The notes under the pieces: generated by a model
What the model was told of the DNA's origin: nothing
Database searches by the model: none
What the model saw: only the letters and a program-made list of their open reading frames with translations
Position numbers and translations under genes: made by a program
In this document: positions 43,243 through 51,468 of the stretch, piece by piece
Position numbering within the stretch: position 1 is the stretch's first letter
Layout: each line of letters begins with the position of its first letter
DNA from: SZUA-146 sp963922815
GTDB lineage: Bacteria; Pseudomonadota; Gammaproteobacteria; Steroidobacterales; SZUA-146
Length of the DNA: 64,000 nucleotides
Direction of reading: 5' to 3'
Assembly (NCBI GenBank): GCA_963922815.1
Contig: CAWUKD010000002.1
Location: 9,778 to 73,777 of the forward strand

Positions 43243-46098
43243 ATGACGCGTAGAAAAAAATATGTACCCGCGGTTGGACCGCGACTCAAGAAACTGCTGA
43301 TTTTCGTTTTTGTTTTGTTTGCCCTGCTGTCGGCCAATGCGGTCTATCTGATTGCGACCTCTATTCTGGAGTGGTCTACCGGCGAGACTTACCAGAACTT
43401 CTTCTACCAGTACATGTTTCTCGCCCATCTGATACTTGGGTTTATCATTATCGTGCCGGTGATCGTGTACGGTGCGATACACATCAAGAATGCCCGCAAC
43501 AGGCCCAACCGTCGCGCGGTAAAAGTGGGGTATGCACTGTTCGTCGTGTCCCTGCTGCTGCTGGTTACCGGGTTGACGTTGACACAGGGCGTGCCGTTTA
43601 TCGAGATCAGGCATGCCGGCGCGCGAAGCAGCGCTTACTGGCTGCATACCCTGAGTCCGCTGTTTATTGGCTGGCTCTTCGTGCTGCATCGGCTGGCCGG
43701 ACGCCGCATTAACTGGCGAGCCGGATTATGGGTTGGCGGCGTGGCGGCGGCGTTAACGGCCGTCGCGCTGGTCTGGCAAATGCAGGACCCGCGCCAATGG
43801 AACGTGGAGGGTCCGGAGTCGGGCGAAGAATATTTCTTCCCATCACTGGCGCGAACGGCAAGCGGCCAGTTCATACCCGAAGAAGCCCTGATGATGGATG
43901 GCTATTGCGAACAGTGTCACGCTGACACTCATGCAAGCTGGAAAGACAGCATGCATCATCTCAGTTCATTCAATAACCCGGCGTACCTGCATTCGGTGCG
44001 AGGAACCCGCGCCATGTCGATGGCCAGAGACGGTGATGTTCAGGCGGCCCGGTTTTGCGCCGGATGCCATGACCCCGTGCCCTTTTTCAGCGGCGCTTTC
44101 GATGACCCCAACTTTGATGATGTGAATCACCCGACCGCACATGCCGGTATCACTTGCACCAGCTGTCACGCTATTACCAATCTAAACAGCGTGCGCGGTA
44201 ACGCCGACTACACGATTGAAGAGCCGCTACACTATCCGTTCGCCTACAGCGACAAGCCCACGCTTCAGGCGATCAATCGTCTGCTGGTAAAGGCGAAGCC
44301 CGAGTTTCACAAGAAGACGTTTCTCAAGCCGCTGCACAAGAGTACGGAGTTTTGTGGTACGTGCCACAAAGTACATTTGCCCGAGGAACTCAATAAGTAC
44401 AAATGGCTTCGAGGTCAAAACCACTACGACGCGTTCCTCCTGAGCGGAGTGTCCGGGCACGGTGTGACCAGTTTCTATTATCCGCCCAAGGCCGAGTCGA
44501 ACTGCAACGGCTGCCACATGGAACTGGAAGCCTCCGATGACTTTGGTGCCGCCGAATTTGACGATTCCGGTGAGCTAAAGGTGCATAACCACCAGTTTCC
44601 GAGCGCTAACACCGCTATCCCGCATGTGCTTGGGTTTGGAGATCGAGCCAACGGTGCCCATCGGGATATTCTTGAAGGTTCGCTGCGTGTAGATTTGTTC
44701 GGCCTCAAAGAAGAAGGGCGCATTGACGGAAAACTGCACGCGCCTTTGGAAGACAGCAGTGAAGTGCTGCAGGCCGGCAAGACCTATTTGCTTGAAACCG
44801 TGTTGCGTACAATGACTTTGGGGCACACGTTTACTCAGGGTACGGCAGACTCGAATCAGGTGTGGGTGGAAGTAACCCTGTCAGCCGACGGCGAAGTCAT
44901 CGGCGCCAGCGGCAAGCTGGATCCTGAATCGGGCGAAGTGGATCCGTGGGCGCACTTCGTCAATGCCTACGTTCTTGACAAGAATGGCGCACGCATTGAC
45001 AGACGCAACGCCGAAGACATTTTTACCGCGCTGTACAATCACCAGATACCGCCGGGCGCGGCCGATGTCGTACATTATCGCTTCCGTGTTCCACCCACAG
45101 CCCGTAACGTAACGATTGAGGCGCGCCTGCACTATCGCAAGTTTGACACGTTGTTTTATCGTTTGTTTGCTGATGATCCAGCGCTTTATAACGACCTGCC
45201 GATTATCACCATTGCTTCTGATCGTGTAACGCTCAGCGTGCAGCCGTCAGATTCCGGGGCCGTCGAAGCCCCTGGCGATCGTGCGGCTACCCCGGTGACG
45301 GCCTTGCGCTTCAGTCAGAATCCGTCACCGATGAATCCCGAGCTTAAAGTGGATCGGGAGGGGCGTAAGCCGATTCCTGAATGGCAACGCTGGAACGACT
45401 ACGGCATTGGTTTGCTACGCAAGCAGGGTGCCGGTGAGTTGCGACAGGCGGAGGCCGCGTTCAGGCAGGTGGTTGACCTTGGTCGGGCGGATGGTTCGAT
45501 GAATCTGGCCAGAGTTTACCTGCGTGAAGGAAGGCTGGATGATGCCGCCTTGTCGCTTGAACAGGCGTCGGCGCATGCCACGCCGTCGCCGCCCTGGTCA
45601 ATTGATTATTTTACCGGACGGGTCAACAAGCAAAATGGCTATCTCGAAGAAGCCGCGGCCAACTTCGAAAACGTTATCAATACGAACTATCAAAACGCAC
45701 GCGAGCGCGGCTTTGATTTTAGTAAGGACTATCGCGTATTGAATGACCTTGCCGATACCTATGTTGAGCTGTCCCGACTGGAGCGTGGCGATGCCGGTTC
45801 CGGATTGCTGAATAAGGCGCGGGACACCTATGCCCGCGCGTTGTCCATTGATCCTGAAAATGCGACGGCTCATTACGGGCTTTCTCAGGTGTATGCGCTG
45901 CTGGGCGATGAAGACAAAGCGAACGTACATCGTAGTGAACACGCCAAGTACAAACCGGACGACAACGCTCGCGATTTTGCGATCAGTACCGCGCGGCGGA
46001 ACGATCCGGCGGCTAACCATGCCGCGGACGCGATTGTGATTAACGACTTGCAGTGGCGCCCGGTCACCACCAATGCAAAGTCAGGGGTTTCCCATTAG
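43243..46098 (+). CDS. membrane pentahaem cytochrome c with b-type-like helices and TPRs
   Basis: 951 residues. The N-terminus has four to five transmembrane helices (about 18-43, 57-80, 94-114, 133-150, 160-178) bearing histidines H62, H80, H135 and H149, spaced like axial ligands of two haem b. A periplasmic domain follows with five CxxCH haem c sites: C222EQCH, C272AGCH, C305TSCH, C371GTCH, C421NGCH, in a pattern like the c554/multihaem cytochromes. Residues about 700-930 are TPRs. It could take electrons from quinol and pass them to a periplasmic partner. Preceded by a lipoprotein and followed by a CRTAC1 protein. Confidence 0.83.
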   Translation: MTRRKKYVPAVGPRLKKLLIFVFVLFALLSANAVYLIATSILEWSTGETYQNFFYQYMFLAHLILGFIIIVPVIVYGAIHIKNARNRPNRRAVKVGYALFVVSLLLLVTGLTLTQGVPFIEIRHAGARSSAYWLHTLSPLFIGWLFVLHRLAGRRINWRAGLWVGGVAAALTAVALVWQMQDPRQWNVEGPESGEEYFFPSLARTASGQFIPEEALMMDGYCEQCHADTHASWKDSMHHLSSFNNPAYLHSVRGTRAMSMARDGDVQAARFCAGCHDPVPFFSGAFDDPNFDDVNHPTAHAGITCTSCHAITNLNSVRGNADYTIEEPLHYPFAYSDKPTLQAINRLLVKAKPEFHKKTFLKPLHKSTEFCGTCHKVHLPEELNKYKWLRGQNHYDAFLLSGVSGHGVTSFYYPPKAESNCNGCHMELEASDDFGAAEFDDSGELKVHNHQFPSANTAIPHVLGFGDRANGAHRDILEGSLRVDLFGLKEEGRIDGKLHAPLEDSSEVLQAGKTYLLETVLRTMTLGHTFTQGTADSNQVWVEVTLSADGEVIGASGKLDPESGEVDPWAHFVNAYVLDKNGARIDRRNAEDIFTALYNHQIPPGAADVVHYRFRVPPTARNVTIEARLHYRKFDTLFYRLFADDPALYNDLPIITIASDRVTLSVQPSDSGAVEAPGDRAATPVTALRFSQNPSPMNPELKVDREGRKPIPEWQRWNDYGIGLLRKQGAGELRQAEAAFRQVVDLGRADGSMNLARVYLREGRLDDAALSLEQASAHATPSPPWSIDYFTGRVNKQNGYLEEAAANFENVINTNYQNARERGFDFSKDYRVLNDLADTYVELSRLERGDAGSGLLNKARDTYARALSIDPENATAHYGLSQVYALLGDEDKANVHRSEHAKYKPDDNARDFAISTARRNDPAANHAADAIVINDLQWRPVTTNAKSGVSH

Positions 46099-46135
46099 AC
46101 TACGATTCCGGTTTTTCTGACGCAGGCATCCGAGC

Positions 46136-47950
46136 ATGACAACAACACCGCCCGACGAGTTTTCTGACGTTCAGGATGACGCCATTATTGGTGTCTATCT
46201 GCGACGTTCTTTGTGGGTTTTCGCTGCGATTGCCCTGATCGGTGCCAGTTTCTGGTGGTGGCAGCAGCGTGAGGTGTCCGAGGGACCCGTCGTTCAGGGC
46301 AATGAAACGGGGCCGGCGGTGGTAACCACAGCCGAACCTGAGGCGCCGGCCATTCGCTTCGTCAATGTCGCGAGTGCGTCGGGAATCGAATTTGTTCATA
46401 CGAACGGTGCGTATGGATTGAAGCTGTTGCCCGAGACCATGGGTGGTGGCGTGGCGTTGTTCGACTATAACAACGACGGATTGATTGATGTATTCCTGGT
46501 CAATTCGTCAGACTGGCCGTGGGAGTCAAGCGGCCAGGCGGCGACGCACGCGCTGTATAAAAATAATGGTGATTGGCAGTTCGAAAACGTTACAGAGGCT
46601 GCGGGTCTGGCGCTTACCGACTATGGAATGGGTGTTGCCGTTGGCGATTTTGACAGTGATGGTTTCGAAGATCTCTATGTGACGACGGTTGGACCCAATC
46701 GACTGCTTCGTAACCAGAATGGCGAGCGCTTTGTGGAAGTAGATCTTGGAACACAAGGCGGTGCGACCGAGTGGAGTACCAGCGCCGCTTTCTTCGATAT
46801 GGACGGCGACGGTGACCTGGATCTGTTTTCGGCGAACTATGTCGAATGGTCTCGGGACATCGATCTCGAAGTAGACTATCAGTTGACGGGCATCGGCAGA
46901 GCCTACGGACCACCGACCAACTATCGAGGCACGCAGTCCCGTCTCTGGCGCAATGATGGAGAGCGCTTTACGGATATCAGCGAAAACATTCACGTCACCA
47001 ATTCCGCCACCGGCCAGCCGGTTGGCAAGGCGCTCGCTGTTCGACCTGAAGATCTAAACGGCGATGGCGCCATTGACCTGATTGTGGCTAACGATACGGT
47101 GCAAAACTTTGTGTTTCTTAATCAGGGTAATGGCTCGTTCATCGAGCAGGGCGCGCTGATGGGAATGGCATTTGATAACAGTGGTAACGCGACCGGTGCG
47201 ATGGGCGTTGACTCGGCGTTTTATAAAAACGACGGTGATGTAGCGGTTGTCATTGGTAACTTCGCCAACGAAATGACATCGTTTTATGTGTCTCGCGGTA
47301 GCGATGTGTTTACCGACGAGAGCATTGTCTCTGGCATAGGACCGGACAGCAGGCGGGCTTTGAGCTTTGGGCTTCAGTTTTTTGATGCCGACCTCGATGG
47401 TCGACCCGACCTGATCACGGCTAACGGTCATGTTGAAGATGACATCAACACCGTTCAGCCCAGCCAGCAGCACGCCCAGCCTGCGCAGCTTTTCTGGAAC
47501 TGCGGTGAGGCCTGTCGTCGAACCTTCGTGCGTATTCCTGACGCCAGTCTGGGTGATTTAGCCACGCCCATTATTGGCAGGGGTGCCGCGGCTGCTGATC
47601 TCGACAACGACGGTGATCCGGACGTTGTATTAACCCAGATCGGGGCCGCGCCGCTGGTTCTGCGCAATGATGGTGGCGACCAGTCTGACGCGAACTGGCT
47701 CAGAGTTACGCTGCGCCAGACGGGTAAGAATCCGCGAGCGATTGGAGCAAAAGTCTCCGTTGCGGCGGGTGGGCAGACGCAGCGGCAAATGATCATGCCG
47801 GCTCGCAGCTATTTGTCGCAGATTCCGGCTGATGCCTTATTTGGCCTCGGAGCCGCGACAGAAGCCGCCGTCGAAATTGTTTGGCCTGATGGAGAAGTCA
47901 GTATTTACAATGGCTTAGAGATTAACCAGGTGCATGAATTGACGCGTTGA
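46136..47950 (+). CDS. membrane-anchored CRTAC1 family protein (FG-GAP plus ASPIC/UnbV)
   Basis: 604 residues. One uncleaved N-terminal transmembrane helix (about 26-44) anchors it. Residues about 80-490 carry repeated FG-GAP/VCBS Ca2+ loops (DYNNDGLIDV, DFDSDGFEDL, DMDGDGDLDL, DLNGDGAIDL, DADLDGRPDL, DLDNDGDPDV) of an integrin-like propeller. The C-terminus (NPRAIGAKVSVAAGGQTQRQ...GLGAATEAAVEIVWPDG) is a clear ASPIC/UnbV domain. Function undescribed in detail. 37 bases after the pentahaem gene, so likely co-transcribed. Confidence 0.9.
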   Translation: MTTTPPDEFSDVQDDAIIGVYLRRSLWVFAAIALIGASFWWWQQREVSEGPVVQGNETGPAVVTTAEPEAPAIRFVNVASASGIEFVHTNGAYGLKLLPETMGGGVALFDYNNDGLIDVFLVNSSDWPWESSGQAATHALYKNNGDWQFENVTEAAGLALTDYGMGVAVGDFDSDGFEDLYVTTVGPNRLLRNQNGERFVEVDLGTQGGATEWSTSAAFFDMDGDGDLDLFSANYVEWSRDIDLEVDYQLTGIGRAYGPPTNYRGTQSRLWRNDGERFTDISENIHVTNSATGQPVGKALAVRPEDLNGDGAIDLIVANDTVQNFVFLNQGNGSFIEQGALMGMAFDNSGNATGAMGVDSAFYKNDGDVAVVIGNFANEMTSFYVSRGSDVFTDESIVSGIGPDSRRALSFGLQFFDADLDGRPDLITANGHVEDDINTVQPSQQHAQPAQLFWNCGEACRRTFVRIPDASLGDLATPIIGRGAAAADLDNDGDPDVVLTQIGAAPLVLRNDGGDQSDANWLRVTLRQTGKNPRAIGAKVSVAAGGQTQRQMIMPARSYLSQIPADALFGLGAATEAAVEIVWPDGEVSIYNGLEINQVHELTR

Positions 47951-47964
47951 TCCTCATGAAAGAA

Positions 47965-47984
47965 TACTGTATAAATATACAGTA
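47965..47984 (+). promoter_or_regulatory. LexA (SOS) box
   Basis: TACTGTATAAATATACAGTA is an almost perfect 20-bp gammaproteobacterial LexA operator: CTGT-N8-ACAG core, AT-rich centre, flanking TA. Its last base is the first base of the annotated ATG at 47984, so the radical SAM gene directly downstream is the obvious target. Confidence 0.9.
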
Positions 47985-49132
47985 TGAAACAAGAGCCAAC
48001 CATTCAGGATCTTTTTGACGGGGCGAACAGCCGGGTGACAGCGCCCAATGCGCGTTTGCAGCGCTCTGTGCGCAGCGGTCGGGGAGTAGCCGCCTCGCCC
48101 AAACCAAGATTCGCCAGGTTCAGCAGTGAGGCAGTAAGCGATGACTGGTTCATGGAGCCGGATGACTTACCGCCGACGAAGATCCCCACCCGGGTACACG
48201 ACGAGATTGTTCGCAGTATTATCAGTCGTAATCAGTCCCCCGACGTTCCGTTTGATCAGTCGATAAATCCGTATCGCGGATGTGAGCATGGCTGTGTGTA
48301 TTGCTACGCAAGGCCCAGTCACAGCTTCGTCGATCTATCACCCGGACTGGACTTTGAAACCCGCCTGTTTGCAAAGACCAATGCTGCGGCCACGCTGGAG
48401 CGCGAACTGATGGCTCCGGGTTACCAGTGTTCGCCAATTAATCTGGGCGCGAACACGGATCCTTACCAGCCGCTTGAGAAAGAACGCAAGATTACCCGGG
48501 AAGTACTTGAAGTACTGGACCGCCTGGATCATCCGGTGACCATAATTACGAAGGGGTCACTGATTCTGCGGGATCTGGATATTCTTGAACGCATGGCGCA
48601 CCGTAATCTGGTGTCGGTCGCGGTCAGCATTACGACGCTCGACGACTCACTGAAGCGAACTCTTGAGCCGCGGACGGCGTCGCCTTCTGCGCGACTAAGA
48701 GTTGTTAAGGAACTCAGTAAGCGAGGGATTCCCGTTACGTTGTTGCTGGCTCCTGTGATACCGGCGCTCAACGATCATGAAATCGAATCGATTGTGAGAG
48801 CCGCTGCAAACGCAGGGGCGACCAGTGCGCGCTATATTTTCTTGCGCCTTCCATATGAAGTAAAAGAACTGTTTGCAGACTGGTTGATTGATCACTATCC
48901 CCTGAAGGCCCGGCACGTGCTCAATCTGGTCAGCGATTCGCGCAATGGAAAAGCCAATGACTCGGACTTTTCACAGCGTATGACCGGTACCGGTCCGTAC
49001 GCCAGAATGATTCAAACGCGCTTCGACAAGGTGGTTAAAAAATGCGGGCTCGATGTGACAGAGCGCCCTCAGCTCGATACGAGCCAGTTTGCGCGCAATC
49101 ATCCATCCCGGTCGCAGCTGAGCCTGCTCTAG
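47984..49132 (+). CDS. PA0069/SplB-like radical SAM protein, SOS-controlled
   Basis: 382 residues if it starts at ATG 47984. The radical SAM cluster GCEHGCVYCYARPSH sits at about residues 103-117, with INPYR before it and NLGANTDPYQPLE after, as in the PA0069 family related to spore photoproduct lyase. The gene sits on the SOS box, so a role in DNA damage is plausible. ATG 47984 lies inside the LexA box and has no ribosome site; GTG 48035 (VTAPNARLQRSVRSGRG, 365 residues) leaves a normal leader and matches the usual GRG start of the family, so the true start may be there. Confidence 0.88.
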   Translation: MKQEPTIQDLFDGANSRVTAPNARLQRSVRSGRGVAASPKPRFARFSSEAVSDDWFMEPDDLPPTKIPTRVHDEIVRSIISRNQSPDVPFDQSINPYRGCEHGCVYCYARPSHSFVDLSPGLDFETRLFAKTNAAATLERELMAPGYQCSPINLGANTDPYQPLEKERKITREVLEVLDRLDHPVTIITKGSLILRDLDILERMAHRNLVSVAVSITTLDDSLKRTLEPRTASPSARLRVVKELSKRGIPVTLLLAPVIPALNDHEIESIVRAAANAGATSARYIFLRLPYEVKELFADWLIDHYPLKARHVLNLVSDSRNGKANDSDFSQRMTGTGPYARMIQTRFDKVVKKCGLDVTERPQLDTSQFARNHPSRSQLSLL

Positions 49133-49249
49133 GGTAGACGATTGCCGACAGTGTTGCAGGATTCATCTGCTGCCGCGACGATCAGATATTGTCCGGGCTC
49201 AATAATCCAGGTTGGATAATTCTCTGTCGGTCAGAAGGATCGCCCGCGT

Positions 49250-50728
49250 CTAGACCTGATACCGAACTTTCGCCACGGCGCTATTCCAGCGTTTGATTTT
49301 TTCCTGTCGTTTGCCGTCGGCCATGGATGGCACGAATTCTCTGTCCAGTTTCCACAGTGTCGTGATGTCCTGCAGTGATCCGATGATTCCCGCGCCCAGT
49401 CCGGCGACGACGGCTGCACCTAGCACCGTGGTTTCAATGTTCTCCGGCCTTTGAACGGGCAGCTCCAGAATGTCGGAGAGCAGCTGCATAACCCAGCTAT
49501 TGGCGCACATGCCGCCGTCGACCCGAAGGCTGCTGATCGTGGCTCCGTCGGCGCGCATCGCGCTGAGCAGATCCAGTGACTGGTAGCACACGGACTCAAG
49601 AGCTGCGGTTACGATATGCTCGAATCCGGTGTTACGCGTCAAACCGAAAATGGCGCCCCTGGCGTCAGCGTCCCAGTGTGGCGCTCCCAGGCCTGTAAAC
49701 GCCGGCACCATAACAACGCTGCCCTGATCGTCGAGTGATTCAGCAATCGCTTCGCTGTCGGCCGCCTGATCGAGAACCTGGAGTTTATCGCGCAGCCACT
49801 GAACTACGGCGCCGGCGATGAAAACGGAACCTTCGAGCGCGTACGTAGTGGTGCCGTCCAGTCGATACGCAATCGTGGTCAGCAGCTGATGCTCCGATTT
49901 CAGTGCCCTTTGTCCTGTGTTTAACATGACGAAATTGCCGGTGCCGTAGGTGCTCTTGATCATGCCCGGTTCGAAGCAGGCCTGACCCACTGTTGCTGCG
50001 TGCTGATCTCCAAGTACGCCGTGTATGGGTACCGGATGATCAAAAAGTACGCTGGCATCACCGAAGTACGCGTCGCAGTCGAGAACATCCGGGAGCATGC
50101 TCGCCGGCACACCAAACAGGTCCAGCAGCTGTTGATCCCAGCTCAGCGTATGGATGTCGAACAACATGGTGCGTGCGGCATTGGTCACATCAGTTACATG
50201 TCGTGAGCGCTCGCTGAGCTTGTAGATGAGGAAGCTGTCCACGGTGCCAAAAGCCAGATGGCCCTCGTTGCTCAGCTGCCGCGCGCCGTCTACGTGATCC
50301 AGAATCCATCGAATTTTCGTGGCGGAAAAGTAGGCGTCAAGCAGGAGCCCGGTCCGGTCAGAAATCAGTTTTCCGTGGCCCTGCGCATCCAGTTCCTGGC
50401 AGAAGCCGGCCGTACGTCGATCCTGCCATACGATAGCGGGGCTGACGGGTTCTCCGGTTCGTCGATCCCAGACCACGGTTGTCTCGCGCTGATTGGTTAT
50501 ACCAACGGCGGCTACGCTGTCGGCGTTTATTGTCGCCAGCACCTTGCGGCAGGTCTCATGAACCGACTGCCAGATTTCATTGGCGTCATGTTCCACCCAG
50601 CCGTCTTTGGGAAAGTGCTGAGTAAACTCTTGTTGGGCACTCGCTACCGGTTTTCCTGAAGCGTCAAAAATCACCGCTCGTGAACTGGTCGTGCCCTGAT
50701 CGATTGAAAGAATTAGCGGTGAGCTCAT
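49250..50728 (-). CDS. glpK: glycerol kinase
   Basis: 492 residues from ATG 50728. The longer frame to 50827 adds a basic tail from inside the upstream gene. FGGY kinase: ILSIDQGTTSSRAVIFD (phosphate 1), GWVEHDANEIWQS, and TYGTGNFVMLNTG, with GALEGSVF-type residues. It phosphorylates glycerol to glycerol 3-phosphate. Its ATG overlaps the stop of the preceding lipoprotein gene (ATGA), so it is translationally coupled; no glpF or glpD is present. Confidence 0.95.
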   Translation of the reverse strand: MSSPLILSIDQGTTSSRAVIFDASGKPVASAQQEFTQHFPKDGWVEHDANEIWQSVHETCRKVLATINADSVAAVGITNQRETTVVWDRRTGEPVSPAIVWQDRRTAGFCQELDAQGHGKLISDRTGLLLDAYFSATKIRWILDHVDGARQLSNEGHLAFGTVDSFLIYKLSERSRHVTDVTNAARTMLFDIHTLSWDQQLLDLFGVPASMLPDVLDCDAYFGDASVLFDHPVPIHGVLGDQHAATVGQACFEPGMIKSTYGTGNFVMLNTGQRALKSEHQLLTTIAYRLDGTTTYALEGSVFIAGAVVQWLRDKLQVLDQAADSEAIAESLDDQGSVVMVPAFTGLGAPHWDADARGAIFGLTRNTGFEHIVTAALESVCYQSLDLLSAMRADGATISSLRVDGGMCANSWVMQLLSDILELPVQRPENIETTVLGAAVVAGLGAGIIGSLQDITTLWKLDREFVPSMADGKRQEKIKRWNSAVAKVRYQV

Positions 50729-51249
50729 TGGTCGGTTTCCATGTAGTCCGGGTAAGCGGTTTGAAAACGCCCGCTGGCGAGCGCCGCTGCGCGGTCGGCG
50801 TCGATGTCGGCTTTCGTCGTTGTACAATCGTACGGCTCATCACGCCAGCGTCGATGAAGCCAGAACGTGTAGTCCCCGGTAAGGCTGCGATACGTTCGCT
50901 TGTCATGGTCGTCCGTTAACAGTCTGTATTGATGGGTGTAGCTTTCCCCATCGTTGTCGTCACCCTGAGCGCTGACCAGCGTAATGGTCAGCAGGTCGTT
51001 CTCCCACGACCATGTGCCTCTGTCGGTCCACTGCGATTCTGTCTTGCTCGACAGGCAGGAAAAAAAACGCACGACAATGTCGCCGCTGGCAAGAAACGTA
51101 CTGTCGGAATGGAAGGTGTTGACGCCGTCGGGTCGTATGCCATACCACGTGCCCTCGAAGTCGGGTATGACCACGGCGTCCGTGCCGGCGGCTGGCGGGT
51201 CGCAGGCCATAGTCAGAACTGACACCAGAATTATCGCAAGTGATCGCAT
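50725..51249 (-). CDS. putative lipoprotein of unknown function
   Basis: 174 residues. Signal peptide with lipobox LTMA-C (Cys16). The mature part starts with a lipocalin-like FEGTWYGIRPDGVNTF and has a beta-rich run (GTWSWENDLLTITLVS, TYRSLTGDYTFWLHRR). It overlaps glpK by 4 bases in the same operon. No family recognised; a link to glycerol or lipid handling would be a guess. Confidence 0.7.
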   Translation of the reverse strand: MRSLAIILVSVLTMACDPPAAGTDAVVIPDFEGTWYGIRPDGVNTFHSDSTFLASGDIVVRFFSCLSSKTESQWTDRGTWSWENDLLTITLVSAQGDDNDGESYTHQYRLLTDDHDKRTYRSLTGDYTFWLHRRWRDEPYDCTTTKADIDADRAAALASGRFQTAYPDYMETDQ

Positions 51250-51468
51250 GGATTACAGTGTCGCCAATAATTCTCCAAGATGAAAGTCATTGATTGGGTA
51301 TTGCCCACTCAGGCAATTGATTCAGCACAGGTTTAAAGCAGTCGGTGTATAAGTGGGAATCATCGCTTTGCGGTGCGAACTATCCCGGCAGCGGCAAGTC
51401 TGATCAAAAAGTGAGCAGTTCCGGGGCCGCTCGCTGAATCTGGTGATTTCCATGGGTAGAATGTTCAA

